Below, piece after piece: positions 1 to 5,291 of a DNA stretch of 5,291 nucleotides. Every line of letters starts with the position of its first letter. Within the stretch, counting starts at the first letter, position 1. The stretch is from an uncultured cyanobacterium. GTDB taxonomy: Bacteria; Cyanobacteriota; Cyanobacteriia; PCC-6307; Cyanobiaceae. The DNA is taken from positions 1 through 5,291 of the forward strand of contig CAIKWV010000513.1 in the NCBI GenBank assembly GCA_903831165.1, written 5' to 3'. Below the pieces are notes generated by a model. It saw only the letters and a program-made list of their open reading frames with translations, was not told where the DNA came from and searched no databases. A program made the translations under genes and the position numbers.

Positions 1-404
1 CTGATGATGATGCCCGAACACAGGCTGCAATTAATCTGGATACGGTTGTGAGCAGCCGGGATGAAGAAACAGGAGGAACGAAAGACGTAGCTTTGACGAT
101 TGATCTTGAAATCGTTGATGCCGGCGATGTAGGGAAGCACCAGCTGGGCTTCGCACTTCTGCTCCACTTCACCGTTGATGGCCGATCCCCAGGTGGCCAG
201 CAGCGTGATATCGCCCAGCCGGATACAACCGGAATGATTGATGAACGGTTGATCGCGATCGGGATGGTCCCAGCGATGAACCTGGAGGGGCAGAAACGTG
301 CCCACCACACCACCAAAATCAACCGTATTCGATGAGGCGAGCGAAGCGCCGGGCAACTTGATGAAGGGAAGCGGCGCAGCGGTGGCGGATCGCCAAGCAG
401 TCAT
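1..404 (-). CDS. Partial gene, possible AraC-family regulator, N-terminal sensory domain (C-terminus outside window)
   Basis: A minus-strand frame begins at ATG 404-402 and stays open to the left edge, giving 134 residues without a stop. Residues 58-80 contain SGCIRLGDITLLATWGSA. Residues 88-134 alternate hydrophobic strands with turns (QLVLPYIAGINDF, then RQSYVFRSSCFFIPAAHNRI). This order, a short basic strand, a 'lpyiaG' strand, then a 'g..y.....ff.paahn.i' strand pair, resembles the cupin-like AraC_binding_2 sensory domain that precedes the helix-turn-helix in AraC-family regulators. The resemblance is judged by eye only, and the diagnostic HTH would lie beyond base 1. No Shine-Dalgarno is visible before ATG 404. 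The same frame is open back to a TAG at 594-596, so an earlier ATG at 534-536 is possible; it would add a very hydrophobic N-terminus of 44 residues. I prefer 404 because the extra stretch is T-rich and looks intergenic. That the frame is coding is fairly secure; the family is not. Confidence 0.6.
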   Translation of the reverse strand, partial: MTAWRSATAAPLPFIKLPGASLASSNTVDFGGVVGTFLPLQVHRWDHPDRDQPFINHSGCIRLGDITLLATWGSAINGEVEQKCEAQLVLPYIAGINDFKINRQSYVFRSSCFFIPAAHNRIQINCSLCSGIII

Positions 405-474
405 TCGGAGCGATTGGCGACGACCAGTGGAAGACACATTAGGGATCAAGCCGAAAAAAGCCAAGCCCAACGAC

Positions 475-505
475 CAAAAAGCGAAAGCATGTACAAAAAG
501 CGAAA
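475..505. repeat. Direct repeat pair of 12 bp, 19-bp period
   Basis: CAAAAAGCGAAA occurs exactly at 475-486 and again at 494-505 on the plus strand (TTTCGCTTTTTG on the minus strand). The copies start 19 bases apart, and a looser T-run copy follows near 453-463. They lie about 70-100 bases upstream of the start of the regulator-like gene, a plausible position for a regulator binding site. The repeat is directly visible; its role as an operator is inference. Confidence 0.55.
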
Positions 506-524
506 AAGAAGCCGATTTCTCTGT

Positions 525-541
525 CCCTGAACCCATCAGGG
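525..541. repeat. Small inverted repeat, 6-bp perfect stem
   Basis: CCCTGA at 525-530 and TCAGGG at 536-541 flank the five-base loop ACCCA. Neither strand has a T run directly after the stem, so this is not a convincing intrinsic terminator. The stem overlaps the alternative ATG at 534-536 of the left-hand gene, so if that start were used the hairpin would cover the start codon. Confidence 0.4.
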
Positions 542-580
542 CATTCACAAAAAAGCAGAAATAAACCAGCCAGGAACCAA

Positions 581-1208
581 TTAGCGCCAATCCCTATCGA
601 CCCGAGAGCAACTCGAACTCCACAGAAAATTGAATTTCAGATCCAGCCGAACCGGGACATGGCTGAAGTGCAATACCGGCAGAAAACGCAACCATTCCGC
701 CATGCATTGGCCCAAGCCTTCAGCCCGGCCAAGGTCCCGCCAGAACCCTGGCAAGTCCATGCCAGCCAGCAAGGTCGCTACGGCGGCCCGATCATCACAG
801 CCAACCTTGACGGCCTGGGCTTCAACACCCCACACATCACGGCACGGTGTTCGCCGTCGCGCTCCTGCAGGCTCCACGGTCCCAACCACCACGCCAACGG
901 CCTGGGTACATCAGCGAGCGCTCAATGGCGAGCTCAGCGAGCTGTAGCTGCCCAAGGGCGCCTCGAAAATTCGGGTGCTGACCGATGCCAGACCCCAGAA
1001 CCACTGGCCTTGAACGATCTGGTCGTCGCCGCGCCGACCGGGATGGTCGTGGGTGCGGGCTGCCCGGAGGTCTGAACAGCCAGCAACGCTGATCCTGGTC
1101 AGCGTTCAAGCCCTGGGCCGCGGATTGGATCCACGGTGCGGCAGCCTCGGCGACATCCGCCGGAGTGGCACCGATGCTGGAGCGCAGGGGCCAATCAGGG
1201 CAGTCCAC
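581..1208 (-). pseudogene. Possible decayed minus-strand gene of unknown family between ftsY and the regulator-like gene
   Basis: No intact gene is convincing here, but the minus strand shows protein-like codon patterns with many G-initial codons and plausible residue content. From GTG 1208 to about 1075 one frame reads well (DWPLRSSIGATPADVAEAA). It then becomes Arg/Pro-rich, as off-frame GC-rich DNA does. A second frame, open from 1105, continues the signal (GDDQIVQGQWFWGLASVST), meets TGA at 911-913, and then runs on in the same frame to TAA 581-583 with another protein-like stretch (DLPGFWRDLGRAEGLGQ). One frameshift plus one nonsense change would explain this. I do not recognise the family. 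Alternatives are non-coding sequence, or a plus-strand gene at 659-1075 of 138 residues whose codons pair exactly with the second minus frame; that product is Cys/His/Ser-rich and unconvincing in its second half. No transposase motif or terminal repeat was seen. Confidence 0.3.
1085..1106. repeat. Perfect 8-bp inverted repeat downstream of ftsY
   Basis: AACGCTGA (1085-1092) and TCAGCGTT (1099-1106) form a perfect 8-bp stem with a six-base loop. It lies about 175 bases past the ftsY stop in the direction of transcription. No T-tract follows on either strand, so a Rho-independent terminator is not supported. It may be an RNA hairpin that protects the 3' end of the transcript, or it may be chance. 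Confidence 0.4.
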
Positions 1209-1281
1209 GGACGAGAGCTTCGCCTGAGCGCCTCATCCGGACATCCGAGCTGGGTTGGCCTGGATCCTGGGAAACCCCTGC

Positions 1282-3558
1282 CTACCGGGACAGCAGCGCC
1301 TCGACGAACTCGAAGCTGTTGAAGGGGCGCAGATCGCGGATCCCCTCGCCGGCCCCGATGAAGCGGATCGGCAGCCTGGCCTCGGAGGCCACCGCCAGAG
1401 CCACACCCCCACGGGCACTGCCATCGAGCTTGGTGATCACCACCCCGGTGAGGCCGGCGGCACTGGCGAAGGCCATGGCCTGGCGCAGGCCGTTCTGACC
1501 CTGGCTGGCATCGAGGACCAGCAGCGACTCGACCACGGCCTCAGGGGCGAGCTTGTCGATGATGCGGCGCACCTTGGTGAGCTCCTCCATCAGGTTGTGC
1601 TTGGTCTGCAGGCGACCGGCCGTGTCGACCAGCACCAGCTCGGTGCCCTTGGCCCTGGCCGCGCCGATGGCGTCGTAGACGTCGGCGGCCGGATCGGCGT
1701 TGGCACTGGGATTGGCGATCACGGGCACACCGCTGCGCTGCCCCCAGATGCTCACCTGTTCCACGGCCGCGGCCCGGAAGGTATCGGCGGCGGCGATCAG
1801 GCAGCTGTAACCACTGCGCACGGCCAGGTTGGCCAACTTGCCGAGGGTGGTGGTCTTGCCGACGCCGTTGACGCCGACCATCAGCCAGATGTTGAGCCGA
1901 TCCTTCTGGGGGGCCAGCAGCGGAGCGGCGCTGGCCTTGATCGGCTCCTCCAGCAGCCCCCGCAGCTGCTCCTTGAGGAACCGCAGACCTTCGGCCGGAT
2001 CCACCACCTCCTGATTGAGGCGACGGCGCAGGGCCTCAAGCACCCGGTCGGTGGCCTGCACACCCACATCGGCGCGCAGCAGGGTGGTCTCCAGGTCGTC
2101 GAGCACCTCCGGGGTGAGCGGATCGTCGCCGAGGTTCTCGAGCAGCTGGGTGACGAATCCCCGGCGCGTCTTCTCCAGGCCGCGGCGCAAGCGGCCCAGC
2201 CAGTCGATCTCCTCGACCGACATGTCCTCGACCTGGCGGCCCTGGGCCGCCAGCACTTCCGCCGACCAGGTGAACGTGTCGTCGAATTCACCCAGCTGGG
2301 GTTCGCTCTCGGCCTGCTCGCGCGTGACCGGCGCGGCCGCCAGGGGCTGGCTTTCGCTCGGCGGACTTGCTGCCGAAGCCGCCGTGAGCTGCTGCAACCG
2401 TTCCTGGCGCTGGGCGGCCGCCAACTCCAGCAAGGACAATCCCCTGGCGGCTGGGGCGGGCGCGGCAAGTACCGGCGCCGAACCTGGATCAGCCTGATCG
2501 GCTGCAGGGGTTGAATCAGCAGCAGGGGTTTCCTGAGCAGCGGGCGATGGCTGGGAACGAGGGGTTACCTCAGCAACAGCGGTTGGCTGATCGACAGCCG
2601 TTGAATCCAAGGCAGCCGTCTGCTCTGCAACAACTGTTTGTTGGGCTGCATCCGGTTGCTGAACAACAGGGGTTTGCAGAGCAACAGGGGTTTGCAAAGC
2701 AACAGCCGGGGGTTCGGCTTCAGCCAGTGGAGCGGCGGCTGTCGATGGCTGCGAACCAATGGGTTCCCGGGAAACCGGTGCTTGCTGGGCGGCCACCGCT
2801 GGCTGCGGAACCGCAGAGTCCTCAACAATGGCCGTTTCCTGAGCGACAGCGATCGGTTGGGCGACCCCCGTTGGCTCGGCAGCAACCGTTTGCTCGGCAC
2901 CAACAGCTGGCGAAACATCCGCTGGTAGCGGCGGAACAGCAGCCTGATCAACCACAGCCGGTTGCGGCGCGACGGCCGGGGGCTGCTCGGCAGCGGTTGG
3001 CGGTTCGACGGATGCGCTACTGGCCGGGCTGGGCTGGGCCGAAGCCCGGGCCGCCTCCTGCTGGGCCTTGAGGCGGGCATAGGCCTGGCGCGCCCAATCG
3101 AGCGCCTCGAGATCGACGGCACCGACGGCTGGGGGTTGGGCGCTCGAGCCGGCAGCGCCAGGGCTGGTGGGAGCGGAATCAGGCGCCGGGCCGGCCGAGG
3201 CGACGGTTGGGACCGCAGAAGCAGCCGGAGCCTCAGAAGTAGCCGCGGCAGCGGCTGTAGAGGCAACCTCTTGCCGCGCCATCACCTCAGAAGCGGCCGG
3301 CACCTCAGGAGCAGCGGCCACCGGGGCTTCTGAGGTCGCCGCTGCCCCAGCGAGGGCCTCGGGCGGGGTGTTCAGGCCAGTGGTGGCCGGATCGACCCCA
3401 GGTGGGGAGGAGGGCTCCGAACCGCCCGGAGGAGACCCGTCTTCAGGGGAGGCTGGGGAGGCGGACTGGCCGGCGGCCGGTGGCTCAGCGGCCGGTGACG
3501 GCGAAGAGGACGGCGGGCTCTGGGGGACCACCGCACGTTTGAACCAGTCGAAGACCAT
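1282..3558 (-). CDS. ftsY: FtsY, signal recognition particle receptor GTPase with greatly extended N-terminal region
   Basis: FtsY is the membrane-associated receptor for the signal recognition particle. It docks SRP-ribosome complexes at the translocon through reciprocal GTP hydrolysis with Ffh. The protein has 758 residues. The N domain starts near 450 (EIDWLGRLRRGLEKTRRGF). The G domain carries the P-loop GVNGVGKTT (562-570), the SRP-specific DTFRAAA (592-598), DTAGR (645-649), TKLD (709-712) and the closing GAGEGIRDLRPF motif (735-746), all with expected residues, so it should be active. Residues 1-449 are Ala/Pro/Val/Gln/Ser-rich, probably disordered, with an 18-bp tandem repeat. Three helix-like islands stand out: 148-171 (LEALDWARQAYARLK), 373-391 (LSLLELAAAQRQERL) and 425-450. 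E. coli FtsY also has a long N-terminal A domain, but the NG core alone is about 300 residues, so this linker is very long. The MVFDWFKR start is typical of cyanobacterial FtsY. It follows nusB by six bases and is probably co-transcribed with it. Confidence 0.97.
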   Translation of the reverse strand: MVFDWFKRAVVPQSPPSSSPSPAAEPPAAGQSASPASPEDGSPPGGSEPSSPPGVDPATTGLNTPPEALAGAAATSEAPVAAAPEVPAASEVMARQEVASTAAAAATSEAPAASAVPTVASAGPAPDSAPTSPGAAGSSAQPPAVGAVDLEALDWARQAYARLKAQQEAARASAQPSPASSASVEPPTAAEQPPAVAPQPAVVDQAAVPPLPADVSPAVGAEQTVAAEPTGVAQPIAVAQETAIVEDSAVPQPAVAAQQAPVSREPIGSQPSTAAAPLAEAEPPAVALQTPVALQTPVVQQPDAAQQTVVAEQTAALDSTAVDQPTAVAEVTPRSQPSPAAQETPAADSTPAADQADPGSAPVLAAPAPAARGLSLLELAAAQRQERLQQLTAASAASPPSESQPLAAAPVTREQAESEPQLGEFDDTFTWSAEVLAAQGRQVEDMSVEEIDWLGRLRRGLEKTRRGFVTQLLENLGDDPLTPEVLDDLETTLLRADVGVQATDRVLEALRRRLNQEVVDPAEGLRFLKEQLRGLLEEPIKASAAPLLAPQKDRLNIWLMVGVNGVGKTTTLGKLANLAVRSGYSCLIAAADTFRAAAVEQVSIWGQRSGVPVIANPSANADPAADVYDAIGAARAKGTELVLVDTAGRLQTKHNLMEELTKVRRIIDKLAPEAVVESLLVLDASQGQNGLRQAMAFASAAGLTGVVITKLDGSARGGVALAVASEARLPIRFIGAGEGIRDLRPFNSFEFVEALLSR
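2664..2705. repeat. 18-bp tandem repeat inside the ftsY linker
   Basis: Two units, caacaggggtttgcagag (2664-2681) and caacaggggtttgcaaag (2682-2699), differ at one base, and a third unit starts with caacag (2700-2705). In FtsY they encode VALQTP twice in a row (residues 286-297). The 18-base period preserves the reading frame, so slippage can lengthen or shorten the linker without breaking the gene. The surrounding sequence, about 2520-3000, is a looser continuation of the same Val/Ala/Gln/Pro pattern. Confidence 0.75.
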
Positions 3559-3567
3559 GGAGCCTTA
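3559..3567 (-). promoter_or_regulatory. Short nusB-ftsY junction with weak ribosome binding site overlapping the nusB stop
   Basis: The minus strand reads TAAGGCTCC directly before the ftsY ATG. The nusB stop TAA supplies the first bases of a TAAGG Shine-Dalgarno-like core, four bases from the start codon. That spacing is short for an efficient site, so translation of ftsY may depend on ribosomes finishing nusB. This junction supports ATG 3558 as the start. Confidence 0.4.
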
Positions 3568-4209
3568 CACCGTTGCCGAGGTGAAGCGTCGCAGGACGCC
3601 ATTGATCATGCGCCGGCCCTGCTCATCGCTGTAGCGGTTGGCCAGCTCGACCGCCTCGTTGCAGGCGACCGCCGGCGGCGTGCCAAAACTCTGCAGATCC
3701 ACTGCCGCCAGCCGCAGGATGTCGCGATCGATGCGGGGCAGGCGCGTCAGCCGCCAGCCCTCCATCACCCGATCCAGGCGTTCGTCGATCCGGTCGCGAT
3801 CGCGAAGCACCGCCCGGGCCCGCTCGATCGCACCGCGCCGCACCTCCTCCAGATCGGCCAGCAGCAGCAGACGCGGCAGTTCAAGGCTGGCGGACAGACC
3901 GTTGAGCGCTTGTTCCGCATGGCCCAGACCCGTCTGCAGATGCTGGCGCACCCGCGGCAACTGGGCCTGGCCCTCCTCCTGCAATTCGCTGTCCAGCAGC
4001 TCCTGCTGGGCCTGCTGCAGATCCTCGGCCGAGCGATCCAGGGCATCGCGCACGTGCTGACTGAGGCTGGTGAGGGCCTGCTGCAGCAGACCTTCCAACG
4101 ATCCTTCCGCCAGGGCCGCCGTGCCGGCCGCGGTGGCCGACGGGCCTCGATCGTTGATCTGGCCGAGCATCAGCAGGGCCAATTCGCGGGCAAGAGTACG
4201 GCTCTGCAT
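3565..4209 (-). CDS. nusB: NusB, transcription antitermination / rRNA processing factor (long cyanobacterial form)
   Basis: NusB binds the boxA RNA element together with NusE (ribosomal protein S10) and helps RNA polymerase read through rRNA operons. The 214-residue product carries the family's conserved C-terminal half: LPRIDRDILRLAAVDL (157-172), NEAVELANRYSD (184-195) and NGVLRRF (203-209). The N-terminal helix SRTLARELALLMLGQI (3-18) is also typical. Between them, residues about 20-150 are a Gln/Glu/Leu-rich, probably helical insertion that makes the protein some 70 residues longer than E. coli NusB; cyanobacterial NusB proteins are known to be longer. The frame continues upstream to 4383, but that part is Arg/His/Pro-rich and antiparallel in character to nothing known; it overlaps the preceding gene. 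ATG 4209, which overlaps that gene's stop in TGATG, is the natural start. It sits between a DUF502 gene and ftsY. Confidence 0.93.
   Translation of the reverse strand: MQSRTLARELALLMLGQINDRGPSATAAGTAALAEGSLEGLLQQALTSLSQHVRDALDRSAEDLQQAQQELLDSELQEEGQAQLPRVRQHLQTGLGHAEQALNGLSASLELPRLLLLADLEEVRRGAIERARAVLRDRDRIDERLDRVMEGWRLTRLPRIDRDILRLAAVDLQSFGTPPAVACNEAVELANRYSDEQGRRMINGVLRRFTSATV
3796..3803. repeat. HIP1-type octamer GCGATCGC
   Basis: The octamer GCGATCGC lies inside nusB within a 12-bp palindrome TCGCGATCGCGA (3794-3805). HIP1 is a highly iterated palindrome of many cyanobacterial genomes. A single copy in 5.3 kb is weak support for the taxonomic assignment and may be chance at this GC content. 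I saw no second exact copy. Confidence 0.5.
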
Positions 4210-4211
4210 CA
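4207..4211 (-). promoter_or_regulatory. TGATG stop/start overlap between DUF502 gene and nusB
   Basis: The minus strand reads TGATG: the TGA stop of the upstream gene (4211-4209) shares its last A with the ATG of nusB (4209-4207). There is no Shine-Dalgarno in the bases just before this ATG (AGCTTTCC). This arrangement is typical of translational coupling by re-initiation and makes a shared transcript nearly certain. Confidence 0.7.
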
Positions 4212-4940
4212 GGAAAGCTGGGGGGCGCGCAACCTCTCCAGCAGGCTGGAGAAACTGCGGTTGGACGTGTTGGGCTCGCGTTCGTCGGGGCTGACGATGC
4301 CGGCCGAGATGATGGTGCGGAAGGCGTCTTCGACGCTCAGATCGATGTCCTTGACGAGGCGCTCCGGCACGACCGCATACCAACCGGTGGTGGGATTGGG
4401 AGCCGTGGGGATGAACACACTCAACATCGCCTCCTGGAAGTCGGACTGGACCGCGGTGCCGATCGTGCCGGTGACGAAGCCGACGGCATAGAGGCCTTCG
4501 CGGGGGTACTCCACCAGCACCACCCGGCGGAAGCGATTGCCGCCACTGCCCTGCAGGAAGGTCTCCAGCAGCTGCTTGAGGGTCTTGTAGACCGAGCCGG
4601 CCAGGGGAATGCGTAACAATGTGCCCTCGCCGAACTCAAGCAGCCAACGGCCGACGATGTTGCGCGCCATCAGGCCGATCAACAGGATGCCCAACAGGGG
4701 CACCAACAGGCCGACCCCGAGATTGATCAGATCCTGGAGGAGAGGATTGAGGGTGTTGAACGGATTGAGCTGCTTGGGAATGGAGGTGAGAAAGGCCAGC
4801 ACAAACCGGCTCACCGTTGTGGCTAACCAGATCGTCGTGGCCAGCGGAATCACCACCAGCAATCCGGCGATCAGATCATTCTTGAGATCCTGCTGAAGGC
4901 GGTTGCCCAGCGGCTGATCGGTTCGGGGGCTGGAGGTCAC
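4209..4940 (-). CDS. DUF502 family membrane protein
   Basis: The 243-residue product matches the DUF502 family, small membrane proteins widespread in cyanobacteria and other bacteria; the biochemical role is not known to me. Residues 1-20 are polar. A first membrane span lies at about 23-51 (LIAGLLVVIPLATTIWLAT) and a second at about 73-96 (LGVGLLVPLLGILLIGL). A soluble domain follows with the family hallmarks: GSVYKTLKQLLETF (115-128), VEYPREGLYAVGF (143-155), PNPTTGW (181-187) and SVEDAFRTIISAG (202-214). Only two starts are possible: GTG 4940 or TTG 4943, one codon earlier, because an in-frame TAG lies at 4980-4982. I chose GTG as the commoner codon; neither has a visible Shine-Dalgarno. 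The C-terminus overlaps the nusB start by one base. The link to nusB and ftsY suggests a housekeeping role, possibly connected with membranes, but that is inference from context. Confidence 0.88.
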   Translation of the reverse strand: MTSSPRTDQPLGNRLQQDLKNDLIAGLLVVIPLATTIWLATTVSRFVLAFLTSIPKQLNPFNTLNPLLQDLINLGVGLLVPLLGILLIGLMARNIVGRWLLEFGEGTLLRIPLAGSVYKTLKQLLETFLQGSGGNRFRRVVLVEYPREGLYAVGFVTGTIGTAVQSDFQEAMLSVFIPTAPNPTTGWYAVVPERLVKDIDLSVEDAFRTIISAGIVSPDEREPNTSNRSFSSLLERLRAPQLS

Positions 4941-5022
4941 CAAGGTGGGTGGGGGGAGTTCGGGTCGAACCGCCCGACGCTAACCAGCCGGTGGAGCGCC
5001 GGAGCGGCCGCAGGGAAAGGGT

Positions 5023-5291
5023 TCAGAGCACACTGCCGAGGCAGAGGATGGTGAAGGCGATGATCAGCACGACGGCGCCACCGGAACCGGCGAAGCGACG
5101 CTGGCTGAGGGTGACCTTGCTGTTCTGCTCAACCTGCTTGTACTGGGCTTCCATCTGATCGAGCTGGCGATCGATGAAGGCTCTCGCTGACTGGGTTTTC
5201 TGGGCGTCACTGGCATTGGCGGGCACCTGGCCGGAGGCCTCGGCCTGCTTGATCAGTTGCTGCACCAGGGCGGGATCCTGGCTTTGCTGAC
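5023..5291 (-). CDS. Partial gene, small protein with C-terminal membrane anchor, function unknown (N-terminus outside window)
   Basis: The frame is open from the right edge to TGA 5025-5023, giving 88 residues of C-terminus. Codons continue upstream of the internal GTG at 5265-5263 to the edge (QQSQDPAL before it), so the true start is probably outside the window. The visible part is a Gln/Asp/Lys-rich helical segment (residues about 36-61 of the visible part, ARAFIDRQLDQMEAQYKQVEQ), a basic QRRF motif, and one hydrophobic helix at the very end (GGAVVLIIAFTILCLGSVL). This layout is that of a tail-anchored protein with its soluble part in the cytoplasm. I do not recognise the family. The 79 bases to the next gene (4944-5022) contain a NotI-like GCGGCCGC at 5004-5011 and no clear terminator or promoter, so co-transcription with the DUF502 gene is possible but unproven. 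Confidence 0.72.
   Translation of the reverse strand, partial: QQSQDPALVQQLIKQAEASGQVPANASDAQKTQSARAFIDRQLDQMEAQYKQVEQNSKVTLSQRRFAGSGGAVVLIIAFTILCLGSVL

Larger units (their letters stand above)
405..580 (-). promoter_or_regulatory. T-rich upstream region of the regulator-like gene, probable promoter region
   Basis: This stretch is clearly richer in A+T than the rest of the window, with several T5-T6 runs on the minus strand, and it lies directly upstream of the gene starting at 404. A weak sigma70-like pair can be drawn, TTGGCT at 464-459 and CCTAAT at 443-438, but its 15-base spacer is short and the match is poor, so the exact promoter is not established. The region also holds a 12-bp direct repeat and a small inverted repeat, listed separately. 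It could instead be the 5' end of the same gene if translation starts at ATG 536. Confidence 0.35.

Noticed and set aside
48..335. Plus-strand frame of 95 codons at the left end
   Set aside because: It lies opposite the minus-strand frame of the regulator-like gene, whose residue pattern is far more protein-like, and it has no recognisable motif.
525..541. Hairpin considered as an intrinsic terminator
   Set aside because: The six-base stem has no adjacent T-tract on either strand; the nearest minus-strand T run is well over ten bases away.
581..1208. Insertion sequence remnant considered for the decayed region
   Set aside because: No terminal inverted repeats, target duplication or DDE transposase motif could be found by eye.
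1255..2514. Plus-strand frame of 419 codons opposite the C-terminal half of ftsY
   Set aside because: It lies entirely antisense to the highly conserved FtsY NG domain, and its Gly/His/Gln/Leu-rich product matches nothing. GC-rich coding DNA commonly leaves such an opposite frame open.
2511..3634. Several plus- and minus-strand open frames across the FtsY linker (products rich in Gln/Pro, Arg/Leu or Gly/Ser)
   Set aside because: They are out-of-frame readings of the repetitive linker. The FtsY frame is fixed by its conserved start and intact NG domain.
4210..4383. Upstream extension of nusB to ATG 4383
   Set aside because: The extra 58 residues are Arg/His/Pro-rich, overlap the conserved C-terminus of the DUF502 protein, and precede a normal NusB N-terminus at ATG 4209.
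4944..5022. GC-rich gap searched for a terminator or promoter
   Set aside because: Only a weak CCGG-based pairing and a GCGGCCGC palindrome were seen, with no T-tract and no -10/-35 pair.

Overview
The window looks like a piece of a high-GC cyanobacterial chromosome, most likely a Synechococcus/Cyanobium-type picocyanobacterium. Four things point there. FtsY opens with a MVFDWF start. NusB is long (214 residues against about 140 in enteric bacteria). A DUF502 membrane protein, nusB and ftsY lie in tandem, an order I recall from marine picocyanobacteria. One HIP1-type GCGATCGC octamer sits inside nusB. The organism call is inference; nothing here fixes the species.

Every gene I can support is on the minus strand, so the window reads right to left. 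At the right edge (5023-5291) is the C-terminal part of an unrecognised protein ending in a single hydrophobic tail anchor. After a 79-base gap comes a two-helix DUF502 membrane protein (4209-4940), which overlaps nusB (3565-4209) by one base in a TGATG junction. NusB ends six bases before ftsY (1282-3558). These three genes form a tight cluster joining a transcription/rRNA antitermination factor with the receptor of the co-translational membrane-targeting pathway. FtsY is unusual: about 450 residues of Ala/Pro/Val/Gln-rich, partly repetitive, presumably disordered sequence precede a standard NG GTPase module.

Downstream of ftsY the character changes. From about 580 to 1281 there is no intact gene. 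On the minus strand a coding-like signal moves between frames and is broken by an in-frame stop, which fits a decayed gene, but no family is recognisable and a plus-strand frame over part of it is also open. Bases 405-580 are T-rich on the minus strand and hold a 12-bp direct repeat and a small hairpin; they look like an upstream regulatory region.

From 404 leftward a minus-strand gene runs off the left edge. Its 134 visible residues resemble, by eye, the N-terminal sensory domain of AraC-family regulators. The DNA-binding domain, if there is one, lies outside the window. The points most worth a second look are this regulator-like gene with its direct repeat, the giant FtsY linker with its short conserved-looking islands, and the decayed stretch between them. 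I see no defence system, mobile element, CRISPR array or RNA gene.
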